From assembly GCA_013399895.1 (NCBI GenBank), contig VXBA01001841.1, positions 463,951 to 527,950 on the forward strand: a stretch of 64,000 bases of DNA, read 5' to 3'. Every line of letters begins with the position of its first letter. The first letter of the stretch is position 1. A model generated the notes under the pieces. The model was not told the origin of the DNA and did not search any database. It saw only the letters and a list, made by a program, of their open reading frames with translations. Source of the DNA: Serilophus lunatus. Its lineage: Eukaryota; Chordata; Aves; Passeriformes; Eurylaimidae. Positions 1 to 11,540 of this stretch are shown piece by piece. The position numbers and the translations under genes are program-made.

Positions 1-556
1 AGTCAAAAAATGCATAGTTACAATTACTCTTTCCATCCTCAGTTACTGGCCTTTATCCCACTCTATGCACTTACATATTCACATTGCTTTATTTTGCATT
101 TTTTGAAAAGATCAGTCCTCTGGTCTGCGAGACAGGCTTTGCTTTTGAGCTATGCATGATCTGACATAATCTAAAGAGGTATACCCTTACTTATGCTGAC
201 ATGAGGTAAATAAATTAATATGGGAAGATGTGATTTAATCTCTTCAGTGAAAACCATGTTGATAAAATCTTACTTTGCTTGTTGCAGGTTTTCTATACTA
301 TAAAACATTTTAAAATTCTGAAGCTAAACTCCTGTGAAATACATCATGTATCTTTTAAGAGCTTTTAAATAATGCCATATGAATTTGATGAGCTCACCTT
401 CCCTGTACCAACAGAACTTTAATAACATTGTGACTTCACTAATAATAAATACATTTGAATAATATTTTATAAATTATTTTCCTTTTCTCTTAAAAACATC
501 TAGATAATCTTAAAAAATAACGTTGGTAATTTAACAGTAAAAGACATATCTAGACC
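1..556. other. AT-rich non-coding flank
   Basis: I see no coding frame of note, no recognisable repeat and no RNA gene here. The stretch is AT-rich with short A and T runs, typical of bird intergenic or intronic DNA. Confidence 0.6.

Positions 557-614
<58 letters not shown>
557..614. repeat. (GATA)n microsatellite
   Basis: This is an uninterrupted tetranucleotide array of about 14 GATA/TAGA units. GATA arrays are common polymorphic microsatellites in vertebrates. Its purity suggests it is young or still slipping in length. Confidence 0.97.
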
Positions 615-1607
615 CTCTTTTCATCAATAGTTTTATCCATCCCTTAACACCTTTTTTAATTTAAGTTCTCCTGTGATTTCCCCATTCCTGGACCTCTGTA
701 TACAATGTAAGAACTAAGATAACAATAAGCCATACATTGGGTTATCACAGGAATGCAGTTCAAACTACTGCTTGTGCACCTAAGCAAAAGTCTAATGTCT
801 ATGAAATGCAGGAGACTTGCCATTGGAAAGCTGCAGATGGAAAAGGAAACACACTTTCTGCCATGTTTGAAACAGTTAAATTTTCATACCTCTGAGATTA
901 TAGACCTGTCATATATCTGAGTTTAGCAGGGCCCTATTACTTCTAACCAACAGCAGTCTTCAGGTGCTGATTTTGACAACAAAATCTTGCATTTGCTGAT
1001 CTTTCTCTACACCAACATCAACTAGTAAACTATATCCCATGCATATTTAGTCATCAGAATGAACATTATATCTATACCATATCACTATTTACATCGCTCC
1101 CTTATCCTTGTTTAGGGCTCTTTAAAGCTTGTATATCTTAAGCACTAAAGCTGTCAAATTGGTTATCCCCTGATCTCTCTTCAGGTGGGATATGTGAGAC
1201 CCTGAGTCAGTCCCACAGCTGACCACTGCCAGCTAGGGAAGTTTTCTCTCATGTGGGTGCAGGAGCAGTCCCTCTTTCTCATCTTGTGATTCTGCTCCTA
1301 CTGAAGCTCACTGCAGAAAGACTGATTGCACCAACCCAGCAGAAAAGCATCTGAAATTGTCTCATGGAGAGGCCTGATGTATGTTACAGCTAAGGCAAGG
1401 TAAACAGAGACAGCATGCTGTAGGGAGCAATGACAAGGTGTTAGATTGGCTCAAGCTGTCTTGTGTAATTTGGTTTTTGAAAGTGAAGTGACACAGCTTT
1501 TGTAGCTTGGGTATGAAAAGTAGTGTTAGTTCTGGTTGGTGGATTTTTTGTATAAGTTTTGGTGGGTTTTTTTCTTAAACTGCCTGTTAGTGCTAGTACT
1601 TGACGTC
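615..1607. other. Non-coding stretch without recognised elements
   Basis: This is AT-rich sequence with a somewhat more GC-balanced patch around 1180-1430. The only frame of note is a 67-codon minus-strand one at 1441-1644 that runs into the neighbouring LTR. It has no domain features, and I regard it as chance. Confidence 0.5.
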
Positions 1608-2186
1608 TGTGCTGGTTTTGCTGGATAGAGTTCATTTTCTTCACAGTAGATAGTATGGAGCTATGCTTTGGATTTGTGCTGGCAGCAGCATGAATAATTC
1701 AGGGATGTTTTCATTAGTGCTAGGCAGCACTTACACATAGCCAAGGCTTTTCTGTCTCACACCAATCAGTGGGTGAGAGAGGCACAGAAGTTGGGAGTAC
1801 AAAGCTGGGACAGGACACCCCAACAGACTCAAGGGATATCCCATACCATATGGCATTGTGCTTAGCATGTGAAGCTGAGAGGTGAAGAAGGAAACTCAGG
1901 GAGGAGGCTCAGGGTGATGCTACTTCTCTTCCCAAATCACCATTACAGAGGATGGAGCCCAGCTTTCTTGGGGATGGCTGAGCACCTGCCTGCCCATGGG
2001 AAGTCATGAATGAATTCCTTCTTTTGCTTTGCTTGTGTGTGTGGCCTTTTCCTTCCCTGTTGAGCTGTCTTCATCTCAACACAACTTTTCTCATTTTAAC
2101 TCTTCTGATTCTCTCCACCACACCACCAGGGAGGAACAAGGGAGCAATTAGATGGGGCTGTTGCTGGCTGGGATTAATCCATGACA
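1608..2186 (+). mobile_element. Solo ERV long terminal repeat, avian ERVL-like
   Basis: The block starts with TGTGCTGG and ends near ATGACA, so it has the TG...CA ends of a retroviral LTR, and its length of about 580 bp is usual. From general knowledge, its internal wording matches a very common bird LTR: a start like GATAGAGTTCATTTTC, the phrase CCATACCATATGGC, CTGCCTGCCCATGGGAAG, and a T-rich tail before the end. No gag, pol or env lies on either side, so it is a solo LTR left by recombination between two LTRs. The flanks (TGACGTC before, TGACATC spanning the end) hint at a diverged target duplication but do not prove one. The 68-codon frame at 2006-2212 lies in the LTR and is not a gene. 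The class (ERVL) is from memory; a class I or II assignment is possible. Confidence 0.75.
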
Positions 2187-2301
2187 TCATTCATTCAGAA
2201 GTCTTACTTTAGGTTTGGAACCATTCAGAAACCCTGGAATTTGTTTGAAAAGAGCTACTAAAGTGTTAATGAGGTGGTTTTTTTTTCCTTTGGCTTCTTC
2301 T

Positions 2302-2303
<2 letters not shown>

Positions 2304-2342
<39 letters not shown>
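2304..2342. repeat. Poly-T tract, 39 nt
   Basis: An unbroken run of 39 T, preceded by a pyrimidine-rich lead (CTTCTTCTTC), begins about 115 bp after the solo LTR. No AATAAA or retrocopied exon sequence lies beside it on the complementary strand, so it is not clearly the tail of a processed pseudogene. Frames with long F or K runs here come from this tract. Confidence 0.95.
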
Positions 2343-2346
<4 letters not shown>

Positions 2347-5300
2347 ATGATTTTACAACTCCCGTTTGTGCTTAAGTTGGTCAAAGCTTTCAAAACCACG
2401 TCTAGTTCTGTCTCCATTCCATTCTAAATTGCCAGTGAATGAAGGGTTTGCTGAATATTTTTTAAATCTTTACTTTAAAATTAAATTGACTATTCAACCT
2501 TTTTGAACAGTGAACATTGATCTATTAAGGAAGACACAAATAATAATGGATTATGTACAATTTTCCCCTGCCAAATGCACCCTTGCTGTCATGAAATCAA
2601 TGGTTTTCAAGCTTCAGCAAAGTGTTCTCAATTCTTTTTTCATTCCTAAGAAGCTCCTCATGTCCCAGTTAAGGCCCTCTTTGTACAAACATCCAAATGT
2701 AACCCTATTTGACCATTTGGTCTCTGAAATATTCTTCCCCTGAGCATGACTATCCCAGTTGTCTTCCTGTATATTTAAAAATCTATAAAAATACAAGAGG
2801 AGTACCTGTGAACAACATTAAATTCCCAAGTATGTTATCCATTACATGATCATCAAAATAGTTTGAGCTGTATACATAATTGCCGTTTGTTACTGATAGT
2901 CATCACTATGTGCACTTAAAAGTTGAAAATTAATTTCTCTTTATAGACACTCATTTCTAATTATAATTTTATGTTTCTGCTGAAATGAAAACATGAGAAA
3001 TTTATTTTTTAATAAAAAAAACAACCAAAAACTTCCATAGGAAGAAATTTTCTTCCTTCTTTCTTTCCTTATTTTGCCCTAAAGTGGCAATATTTTATTT
3101 TAAATAGCTTTCAATCTTACTGTGGATGATTCCTTATGCTTTTTTAAATGAAATAAATAAAAATTACATTGGCAAAATCATGCCATAATTTAGTAATGAA
3201 TATGGCAAACACTCTCATTAAAAGGAACATACAGATCTAGACTTAGACTAAATATTGACCTATTTAACTTGTAATATAAGCCCATATACATTAATAAAGC
3301 AGTTGAGTCCAGAGACACACACAGGGCTGTTTCAGCAAGCACCTGTCCACCTCAGAATCAAAAGTTGCTGTAAAATACATCTAATTCAAAATTATAGCAA
3401 AACAATAATTTTAAAAAAACCCTACAGCAAAATAAAATATTCAATATAAATTATTGACAGAAGAGATGACTGCAAAGTTTTTTAAAAAAATTGACCAAAG
3501 GAGATTTATTTTTATGATCCTACAAATATTTATTTCACAATTAGGAAAAAAATCCCCAAAATCATGAAGAAAAGAATACATCAAAAACCCCAAATCCACA
3601 ATAAAACCAAGAAAAAGACACAGTTTGTCTTCTTCCTTGTTTTATCTGGGATGGCAGAAGTTGATTAGTCTTTCAGAAATAAAGATTTCTATGAGAATTA
3701 TTGCTAAGAAATTAGATCTTATTTTCCTAAATTATCTGCTTCTTGCTGCTGTGCTGAACTGTAATAATTTATTTTTTAAATATTTTAATTTTTACTGTTA
3801 AAAATCATCTACAATACCTCTCTGTAACCATAATACTTGATGCCAGGAAAGATTTTGAGAAAATAAGCGAGTGTTATTCACATAAAGTCTTTGAACCATT
3901 TTTTTTTAGGGAACATACTATTGATTGTGTCAGCATCTCACACTTCGTGCAAAGACTCAGCATGGAACAACAACTCATTCTACAATGAAACATAAGACAT
4001 GATTGCCTGATTGTCTTGAATCAATCCCATTAGCCCCAAAAACACTACAATACTTTCCTCAACCGATTTGGCATGGAATTCATCCTAATTGATTTCTAAA
4101 AATATAAATATACATTGCTGCCATTCTATTTTATTTTATCCTGTTCTTGACACAAAACTCTTCTGACATATTGAGCTTTGCAACCAAATACCTACATGAA
4201 AGGGAACTGTAAGTAACACAAAATGCATGTGATTTGTTCCAAAACCCAACCTTACTGAAGCTTATAAAGCATATATTTTAAATAACATATTAGCAAACAC
4301 TAGTCCTTCTGTAAGAATGTACCTTAAACTAGCACATCAAATCTGCCCTCAATTTCTTCCTATGTATTGAATTGGAACCCTACTTAAAGGTGTTTAAGCT
4401 TTAAACCACGAGCTTTTAGATACTATTTTTTATTTGATGTGGTGTAGTGAAATGTTTCATCGAATTGATGAGAATCAGTGTTGCAGTATAATAACCACTG
4501 GTGATGCTTGTCATATAAGTCTTATTATCTATGAAAGTTACAGATCAAATTCTTCTTAAAGTTAAATTGTTATAAGATCAGCACTGCTCAGTTTCTCAGA
4601 AGTTACTAGAAACATCTTTCAGCAAGTGCATGTCTTCCTTCTTTAAGTAATTTTCTGAGTCTGGTAGACAAATTCAATCCTAATGAAAGCTGAATGTCTT
4701 CTAGTTTACACCACAATGAACTGAACCATTTCAATCCATTTTTGAAGACTGCCTTTGGGAACTCTTTCATAATATACAATAACTATATTTGTTGACTTCT
4801 CTATTCAGTCCTACAGCCTAGATATGCCTTACTCCACTGTGATTCTGGAGGAAATCTATTGAAGTCAAGGGAGATACATGAGTTTAAATAGTTGTACAAG
4901 GAGGAGTGCATCATGAGAGTTAGAGTAGAAAAGGATGAATCAACTGTCCTCATTTAATTTTCAGCTGAAGCTTGTGCTATTCCCTGAAGTTTCTGGAGGT
5001 AAAAGAATGGTGCACTAACTCATTATCATCCTCTCAAGTACATCTGTGTTTCTGCAATTTAAGTTCAGTATATTAAAAAAATATAAATAAAATCCTGATT
5101 TACCAGTTTTATGACACTAGCACTTGTTCTGTACTGAAGAAACTGGAAAAATGGTGTCCTAGGAGTCCAGATGCCGACTAAGGCAGATATGCATCTATTG
5201 GGATTTAAGGGACAATACTTATGGGACAATAGCACTTTCCTCATCTTAAGGAATAGGTCTGAAATCTGTGCAAGATTCTTATTTTCAATTTTCAGGATGT

Positions 5301-5638
5301 CATTTAGGTGCAGTTGCAGACAAATAACATGACAGAAGGTGATCCTAGTGCCCTGTCCATCCCATAATTTCTTTAGACTATAAAAAGCATAGAGAGAAAG
5401 AAGTTTTTATTTGATATATATATAATGCCAAGTACATAAAAGCATTTGTACATAATCAGGAGGCCAGTTCACTGGCTCTGTGTGCTGAGGGGGGTACAGA
5501 TGTGTAAACAGGAGAGATGGAAGAGGAGAGTGAAATGCAGAACATGTTGGGCAGTGAGATACTCAGTGACTTATTTGAACTGACTGAAAGTTAGGAAAGC
5601 ATACTGCAGGATCTATCTATTGCTTTGGAAACTAAGAG
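2343..5638. other. AT-rich non-coding stretch
   Basis: This is AT-rich DNA with many short A/T homopolymers. Small frames at 2510-2743 (+), 2614-2796 (-) and 3255-3449 (+) lack domains, signal peptides or codon bias that I can see. I found no CR1, LTR or DNA transposon end. Confidence 0.5.
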
Positions 5639-6056
5639 TGATCAGAGTTTGACCTGCTGTGCCAAGTCTGGGAACCCAGGTCTGCCAGGGCTATCCAGTG
5701 CCCTTCCTCCCCAGCCAGCCCTGTCCAGCCAAGTGAGGGGAGCTAAGGCTGGCCCAGGGGTGGGGATGGGGTTGGCCACAGCCCAGCCATCCCCAGGAAC
5801 TGCTGCAGGCCCTGAGCCAAGAAAGAAAAGCAGGCCCTGGGCTGGAACAGCATCAGGTCAGGAAACAGCCAGACATATTTCCAGCAAAGGGTTGGCAAAA
5901 TTACAGTGATAAGAGAGATCCAAGTGCAAGCAAGTCTGAGGTTCAGAGACAGAATTTGGATCAATGAGGAAGCAATGGGGGATGGTAAGCTGGCAACACA
6001 GATGCAGTGTATTATGCATGGCTTGAGAGCCACAGCTGGTAAGCATATCCCGGGGA
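5639..6056. mobile_element. GC-rich fragment, possible old LTR piece
   Basis: This is a sharp change from AT-rich flanks to GC-rich sequence (strongest at about 5690-5850), with words such as GGCCACAGCCCAGCCATCCC. A similar string, GGCAACAGCCCGACCATCCC, occurs in the GC-rich block near 16.6 kb, and both then continue into GGGCTGG/GGCCTGG and CATCAGG. This suggests two diverged copies of one repeat, perhaps the U3 part of an LTR. The overlapping 94- to 96-codon frames on both strands follow from the low stop-codon density of GC-rich DNA and resemble nothing I know. I see no LTR ends or polyadenylation signal, so the assignment is tentative. Confidence 0.3.
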
Positions 6057-8932
6057 AGGGGTCTGGACTTTGTTAATGTTCAGCAGCTTCACTTTATATC
6101 ACTGTACTCTTTCTCTAGCCCTGAGCTGAGGTGGTTAAAATAGAAAAGGAGGAGGGATGCAGTAAAGGCCTTTAAACTGTGTATTTAGATGTTATATCTG
6201 TGTGTATAATAAAATGGAAAAGGTCATGGCTAGAGTGAGTTGGCTGCTTTTTCGAGCTACTGTAGCTAGACTTTTAGAGCCTCTTGTGGTTGAATGTTTG
6301 CAAGGATAACTTGGACTGCTCTTGGAAATTCGTTCTGGATGAAAACTTCTGTGGACTTTTCATTCGTGTGTAAGTCAAGTTGGCGATAGCCAAACTACAA
6401 ACTCTTATAAAGCACTTATTTCTAGTCACAGAAATTAAATGCTTGCTTGTGGCTTTTTGTATTTTACTTTTTTTTTTTTTTTTTAATTCTTGAAGTCTTT
6501 GAATTCTGAGGTATATAAATTTAGGATTATTGTTTTAATATCTCTCCCCTATTAGAAATAATGAATGTGTTTAGAAGGAACCAACTCTTGCATTTTACTC
6601 ACTGTAATTTTCAAGACATAATGACTTACTCTTTCTCCTTTTTTCTTCTTCCTACTTGCCCATGCACTGCATGATATTTAAAAGTTTGATATTTTTACTG
6701 GCTATTCCTTTAGAAATGACTGTTTCATGTTCGAGCTTTTCAAAACAACCACAGTATCTCTGCCAGCATATTTCCTTGTTTCAAATGAGACTGGTAACAC
6801 AGCATTAATCTATGAATATCTGCTTGGTACTAGCTGAGGGGTACAAAACACTCTTCCTCCTGCCACGTTTCAGAGCTTTTGATGTGCTTCAACTGGCCCC
6901 ATCACCTCAGAATACGAATTTCTTCCAAATGTGAAATTGTCAATATGTCAATATTGTTAATTTACAGTACTGCAGCTCTACCTAGCAATGGTGCCTTTTG
7001 CCTAAATTACTCTCCCATACTAGTTTAATACTTTCTGTGAAAACAAGTCAGAGTTTTGTGCCATAGCCTCATTATGTTACTTGGGTGAATTAGTGTCTTC
7101 AAAGTTTACTGAGCGTTTCCTTTAAGCCTTATTCTTCTCACATACATTTGATACAAACAAAAGCCAAACAGCTGCCTTCCAGTTATTAACTTGACTCTGC
7201 AGAAATGTCTTTGGTTTGGATCACAGTGCAGCCTTCAGGATATGTATTATGAAATCTTGCACTGCATTTTGCCTCAGCTGCTCTAGGTGGGTTACTTTCT
7301 CCTGTTTTGTTGTTTTTTTTCTCACTATGCTCAGTCTCCTCTATCCCAATGCATCTACTATCATTCATGGCAAAAAAATTCTCACCTTATTATTGAAGGT
7401 CTCCTTTTAAATGTTCAGTATACATACTTTAGCATGATATGATAGTAGTCATTTGTACATGAAGATTATACCAGCAGAAGTGGAACTGTGCTGTCCTCTC
7501 TGCTCAAGACACTAACAAAGCATGTGGGAACTCATGCTAAACCTAAGTGCTGCAGTTTGCAAAGCAACAGTTTTGCATGTCAGCATCTATTCTTACTTGT
7601 TTCCCATTCTATTCTTAAGAATAGAGGATTGTGTAGCTGAGGTGCATAATAGGTGTTTAAAGTTTGTCATCTATGCACTTGCAAAGGTGTTGATATCATA
7701 ACACAGAATATTCTTATCTGAGAACACAGCTTGCTCACTCTTATTATCCAATGAAAACTTCAGATTATTTAAAAAAAACCAAAAACCAAAAAAACCCAGA
7801 TGAACAGTTAAATCTCTGGGACTGTTAATTTTTTACAAACAATACAGACATCTAGGTGATTTGTTAAGGATTCTTTATTAGCTATCAAAGGCTGAAGCCC
7901 AGATTTTAAGTGGTAGTGAAGTAAAAGGTGGTAGGTGCTTGAAGATTCAAACCATACATTGATATCATGGTAAAATAAAAACTGGCGGTGAACATGACTC
8001 CCTGACCTGCAGAGCAACAATTACTTTCCTTTGTTGCAAGGGTCAAAAAACTGTAGCAAGGAAAAAAGCCCATGTTACCCATTGGCATAGTCAGGCTGTC
8101 TGTGGTATTTCTAGCTTTGCCTGCTTTCCTTTCATTGTGACCTAGTGAGTTGTCACAGTGGAACAAGTTTGAGTGAGAATATTTGGAGTAAAAGAAATGC
8201 CCTTGGTTAGCAAAGTCTATGTTCTTTTCCCTAGTGTTGAGGATTTATGCTTTAATCCATCAGACAAGCTCATAGCCTATCCTCACAGCTTATTTTCTAC
8301 TTGATCCTTTGGTTAAGTCATAATCCTATGTGTGGCATTGCAATAATGAAAATTATGTCACAAATTCAGCATAATGTTTTTGCTGTAGGATGAAGCAGTA
8401 AAAGGAAAGGAGCTAAGTGAGAGTGAATTGTAGTTGATTATAGAAATCTTTGAGAAATAAAATTATATTTCTCCATTTTTTGATTTTACGAAATCTTCAG
8501 TATACATTGTACAGACTCCAGAACTGCTACAGCAAAAAAGGCCTTAGTCTGTATTTTCTCCCTTATATTTTTTCTTAATGTCAAATATATATCTGTTTTT
8601 TTGGGAAGATAACTTTGAGTAAGAATTTCATAATTACAATAGTCAGTTTGGAGAAAAAAAAAAATTAACATTATTGCTGGAGGACTGAACTGGGACTTGA
8701 GAGCTCTGAATTAGTGGATAAAAACTTTTCAACCTTGACTTTTAATATATGATGTTATTTTGGAGTGGATGATGTCTCTCCACGTGTACTTACAACATAT
8801 AGTACAATGAGTCTCTATTGAAAGCAGACAGTAAGTGCCACTACACAGTATTTATGATGCTGCCAATAAGAAGCAGGGCTGAACATGTCTGCATGCTCAG
8901 CTCTGCACAGTTCAAGAGAACAGTAATACAAA
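6057..8932. other. AT-rich non-coding stretch
   Basis: Nothing is recognisable beyond short T runs (for example near 6470) and an A/C-rich patch at 7770-7800. Small frames at 7186-7410, 7808-8166 and 8486-8671 occur on both strands without domain content. Confidence 0.5.
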
Positions 8933-9085
8933 TGATGCCTTGGTTTTTTTCTCTCATATTTCTGGAGTTTTTGCTTGACTATATGATTCACTCATAAGCT
9001 TTCTTGTAAGGCCTTTCCCATAGTTTGCAAAGTTTTGTTCAACATTCTATGAGATTCTGTCTGACAGGCCATACCAAATTCCACA
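8933..9085 (+). repeat. 5' LTR remnant of the deleted provirus
   Basis: It begins TGATGCCTTGG and aligns with 9974-10110 for at least 100 bp, with the similarity fading after about 9060. No polypurine tract precedes it, as expected for the upstream LTR. R and U5 appear deleted, so the U3 start leads almost directly into pol-derived sequence. Confidence 0.65.
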
Positions 9086-9149
9086 TATTGTGGGGAAAAT
9101 TCACATGATACCGAAAGTTGATTTGCAAAGTTACATGTCCCTAAGTTCT

Positions 9150-9390
9150 ATTTTGCAGAAACCACGGAGGTTCATTGTGCTATCTAGACCCACAGGTTCA
9201 GACACAGCTGCTCATCTGTTCCAGCCTGGGGACTGGTTCTATGCTAAATGGTGGGACAGTGACCCTCTGCAAACTAAACAGAGAAGACTGTTCAAAGTTC
9301 TGCAGACCACCCTTACTGCAGTTACAGTTGCTGGTGAAGGACCCTGGATCCACTCACTCCAGGATTAAGAGAGTGTCTGCTCTGCTCCTG
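9150..9390 (+). pseudogene. Retroviral integrase C-terminal fragment (pol)
   Basis: The translated frame contains FQPGDWFYAKWW, then LQTTLTAVTVAGEGPWIH. This is the pattern of the C-terminal SH3-like domain of gammaretroviral integrase: a PGD-W motif, the alternating T-A-V-x-V-A-G strand, and the final W-I-H. Integrase joins viral DNA to host DNA, and this domain binds DNA. The catalytic core and zinc domain are absent. Near 9352-9365 the frame breaks: the first frame reads WIHSLQD and stops, while the expected ending HSRIKRV is in the +2 frame. It is a non-functional remnant, directly followed by a possible env start. Confidence 0.75.
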
Positions 9391-9414
9391 AGACAACTGG
9401 CAAAGCAGAGACTG

Positions 9415-9899
9415 ATGCAAATGAAGAAAATGGAGTTTAAATTTTTCTCTCTGTGTTTATTACCTGTAATATCCACAACCATGAATTAGGATTGGAACTG
9501 AAAGTTGCATGTGGCCTAGGCCAAAATGTGTCTAAACTTCTGCATAAAAGGAGCTATTGGATTTATATTCTAATGCCAACAGCAAATGTCCTAATTAGCG
9601 TTTGTAATATCATAAACTTCAGTTATTTTTCCTTTATAGGTCAAAGAGGAAGAATTGACAAAGACTTAGCTGAAATTTGGAAACAAACCCGTATTTTACA
9701 TCAGGTAACCCCTGATGAAAGCCCATTAGACCTTGAGAAGGTCTTCCATGCACTCACTTCAGAGTTGCCAAATTGAACCTGGATAAAGCATTTGTTCATA
9801 TTAGTCTTATTCATAATTAGTATTTGTATAATTGTACACTGCATGAATCAATGTCATTGCTGTTGTTTGTCCTTTTGGTATAGGTGTAAGCATAAGTAG
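9415..9899 (+). pseudogene. Deleted env remnant with membrane anchor and tail
   Basis: A methionine-rich start (MQMKKMEFKFFSLCLLPV) resembles an env signal peptide and sits where gammaretroviral env begins, next to the end of integrase. The middle is shortened and disrupted. From about 9636 an open frame reads through DLAEIWKQTRILHQV to LPN, meets a TGA at 9774, and continues in the same frame as TWIKHLFILVLFIISICIIV. This is a hydrophobic segment of about 20 residues, followed by HCMNQCHCCCLSFW and a stop at 9897-9899. That layout matches the membrane-spanning helix and a cysteine-rich cytoplasmic tail of a transmembrane subunit. The surface subunit, fusion peptide and heptad repeats are missing, so it cannot work as an envelope. 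The anchor is the strongest part of the call; the 5' half is less sure. Confidence 0.6.
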
Positions 9900-9961
9900 T
9901 TTAATATGTAACCAAGTAAAATTAGTAGAGACTAGACAGGTAGGGTTCTTGCTTAGCCTGT

Positions 9962-9973
9962 AAGGGGGGGAAA
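9962..9973 (+). promoter_or_regulatory. Polypurine tract
   Basis: AAGGGGGGGAAA lies immediately before the TG start of the downstream LTR. In retroviruses this RNase H-resistant purine run primes plus-strand DNA synthesis. It fixes the start of the 3' LTR at 9974. Confidence 0.8.
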
Positions 9974-10310
9974 TGATGCCTTAGGGTTTCTCTCTCATCT
10001 TTTTGGAGTTTTTGCTTGACTTTATGGTTCACTCATAAGCTTTCTTGTAAGGCTTTCCCATGGCTTGTGAAGTTATGTCTAACTTTCATTTTGAGATGGC
10101 ATGTGTAATAAAATAGAGGCCCAGAGAACGTGGAGAAGCTGCAGGTGGGGCACAGGGCTTAGACAAACTCTGGTTGGATATGTTGAGGGATGTAAGCTTT
10201 GATGAATATTATAAATATGCTGGGATAAAGGCTATTTTTTCTCTCTTTTGGATCTGGAAACTTTCATTAAAGAACTGCACCTTTTTACCTCTATTAATTT
10301 TGTTTGGAAG
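9974..10310 (+). repeat. 3' LTR of the deleted provirus
   Basis: It starts TGATGCCTTAGGG directly after the polypurine tract and repeats the upstream LTR copy. It contains an AATAAAATAGAGG string near 10108, which may be a TATA-like or polyadenylation element, and ATTAAA near 10266 as a second polyadenylation candidate. About 340 bp is a normal LTR length for this group. The right end is inferred from length because no clear CA end with a target duplication was found. Confidence 0.65.
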
Positions 10311-11540
10311 TTTTTTTCTGTTTTAGGCACCACTAATAATTCTGCATGTTTTAAATATTTGTTTGATTTACTATTTTTTTTATAGATACTTGTAAGTTGT
10401 TTATCAACAACTTGTTGTTTAACATATAAGTGTTACATACTTTTTAAATGCCATCACAGCCACAGAGAAGGAAGTGTTTCAATTTATAAAAAGCACCATT
10501 CTGCATTTTTGTAGCACAAATACTGTAAATGTTAAATTAACTACGTGGGAGTACTTTAAATTACATTATCTTTAAATCCAAGCAGAGTCTGGCCCACATA
10601 AGTTACTTGTTAGCAACATAAGAAATCATGTCATATAACAGTAGTTGAATGGGCACTAACAGGTTTTGTAGTTTAATTAATTTTTAAACTTCCCAAGAAT
10701 AATTCTTATTATCTGATGTTTTAGATGCAGCATGGAACTGAGAGGACGAAACTTTTCAATAGAAAGCACGTCTTCTCCTTTGGCAATTGGGATTATCACT
10801 AGCTGTAATAAATAAAGTGATTTCCAAATGGAGTGTGTCTATGTAGTGTGTCTTGATGCAGTTTGGGCATTATCTTTTATGATATTCAGGTTTTGACTCA
10901 ACTGCTATTATCATAATTTCAGACAGGCATGTGTAGCTCTATTGTAGCTAAATGAAAATCCAGTCTCCTATTAAGTGAATTTTTCTTCTAACATTTAAGT
11001 ATTTCTCCTTCAAAATGCTGCCCTCAGACCTTGTACATTTAGGGATTTAAACAGCAGCAGGAGCAATTTATATTTTTATTTTTAATAAATGGCACTTGAG
11101 GCACTTCGGACAGTTATAGTAGAATTAGCAGTTTGGCAATATTTGAAGTGTTCCCTCTGAGCAGCAATCACACAACCTTGTTATATCATTATGAAATAGA
11201 ATCTAAGCTTCACGTATATCTTGTTAGGCTGCAGTGTTAAAAAAATAAAATAATCTCATAGGAATGATCTTAGATCATATACTGTGACCGCTGCTATTTT
11301 CAAATTGATTTTGAAGTACTGCCTTAATGCAGCCATAGTAAAGTAGTCCAAAGAACTTTTTGTAATGAAAAGAAAAGAAAGTGATGCCTACAGATATTTG
11401 TGTGACATATTTTACAGTGTAAGTGTGTGGATATGTGTGTATACATTGGGTTGAGTGATCTCAGAGATCTGTCAGAGTTAAGTTTAATATGCGTGGAACT
11501 GCTCATTCTTGTCAAAGTCTAAGGTGACCTACATGGGTCT
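10311..11540. other. AT-rich non-coding stretch
   Basis: There is no recognised element between the provirus and the CR1. Short A/T tracts and one 63-codon minus frame at 11324-11515 look like chance. Confidence 0.5.

Larger units (their letters stand above)
8933..10310 (+). mobile_element. Internally deleted gammaretrovirus-like provirus
   Basis: Two direct repeats mark this element: 8933-9034 and 9974-10070 both begin TGATGCCTT and share CTCATAAGCTTTCTTGTAAGGC. They are the starts of the two LTRs. Between them, in retroviral order, are an integrase C-terminal segment, a putative env start, an env membrane-anchor tail, and a polypurine tract directly before the second LTR. Everything from the primer binding site to late pol, and most of env, is gone. 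I estimate the LTR copies at roughly 80 percent identity where they align, which suggests an old insertion. The integrase tail style and G-rich polypurine tract point to the gamma group (class I) rather than the lysine-primed ERV at 51-54 kb. The 3' boundary is approximate, and no target duplication was found. Confidence 0.75.

Noticed and set aside
2006..2212. 68-codon plus frame with a hydrophobic start
   Set aside because: It lies inside the solo LTR at 1608-2186 and crosses its end.
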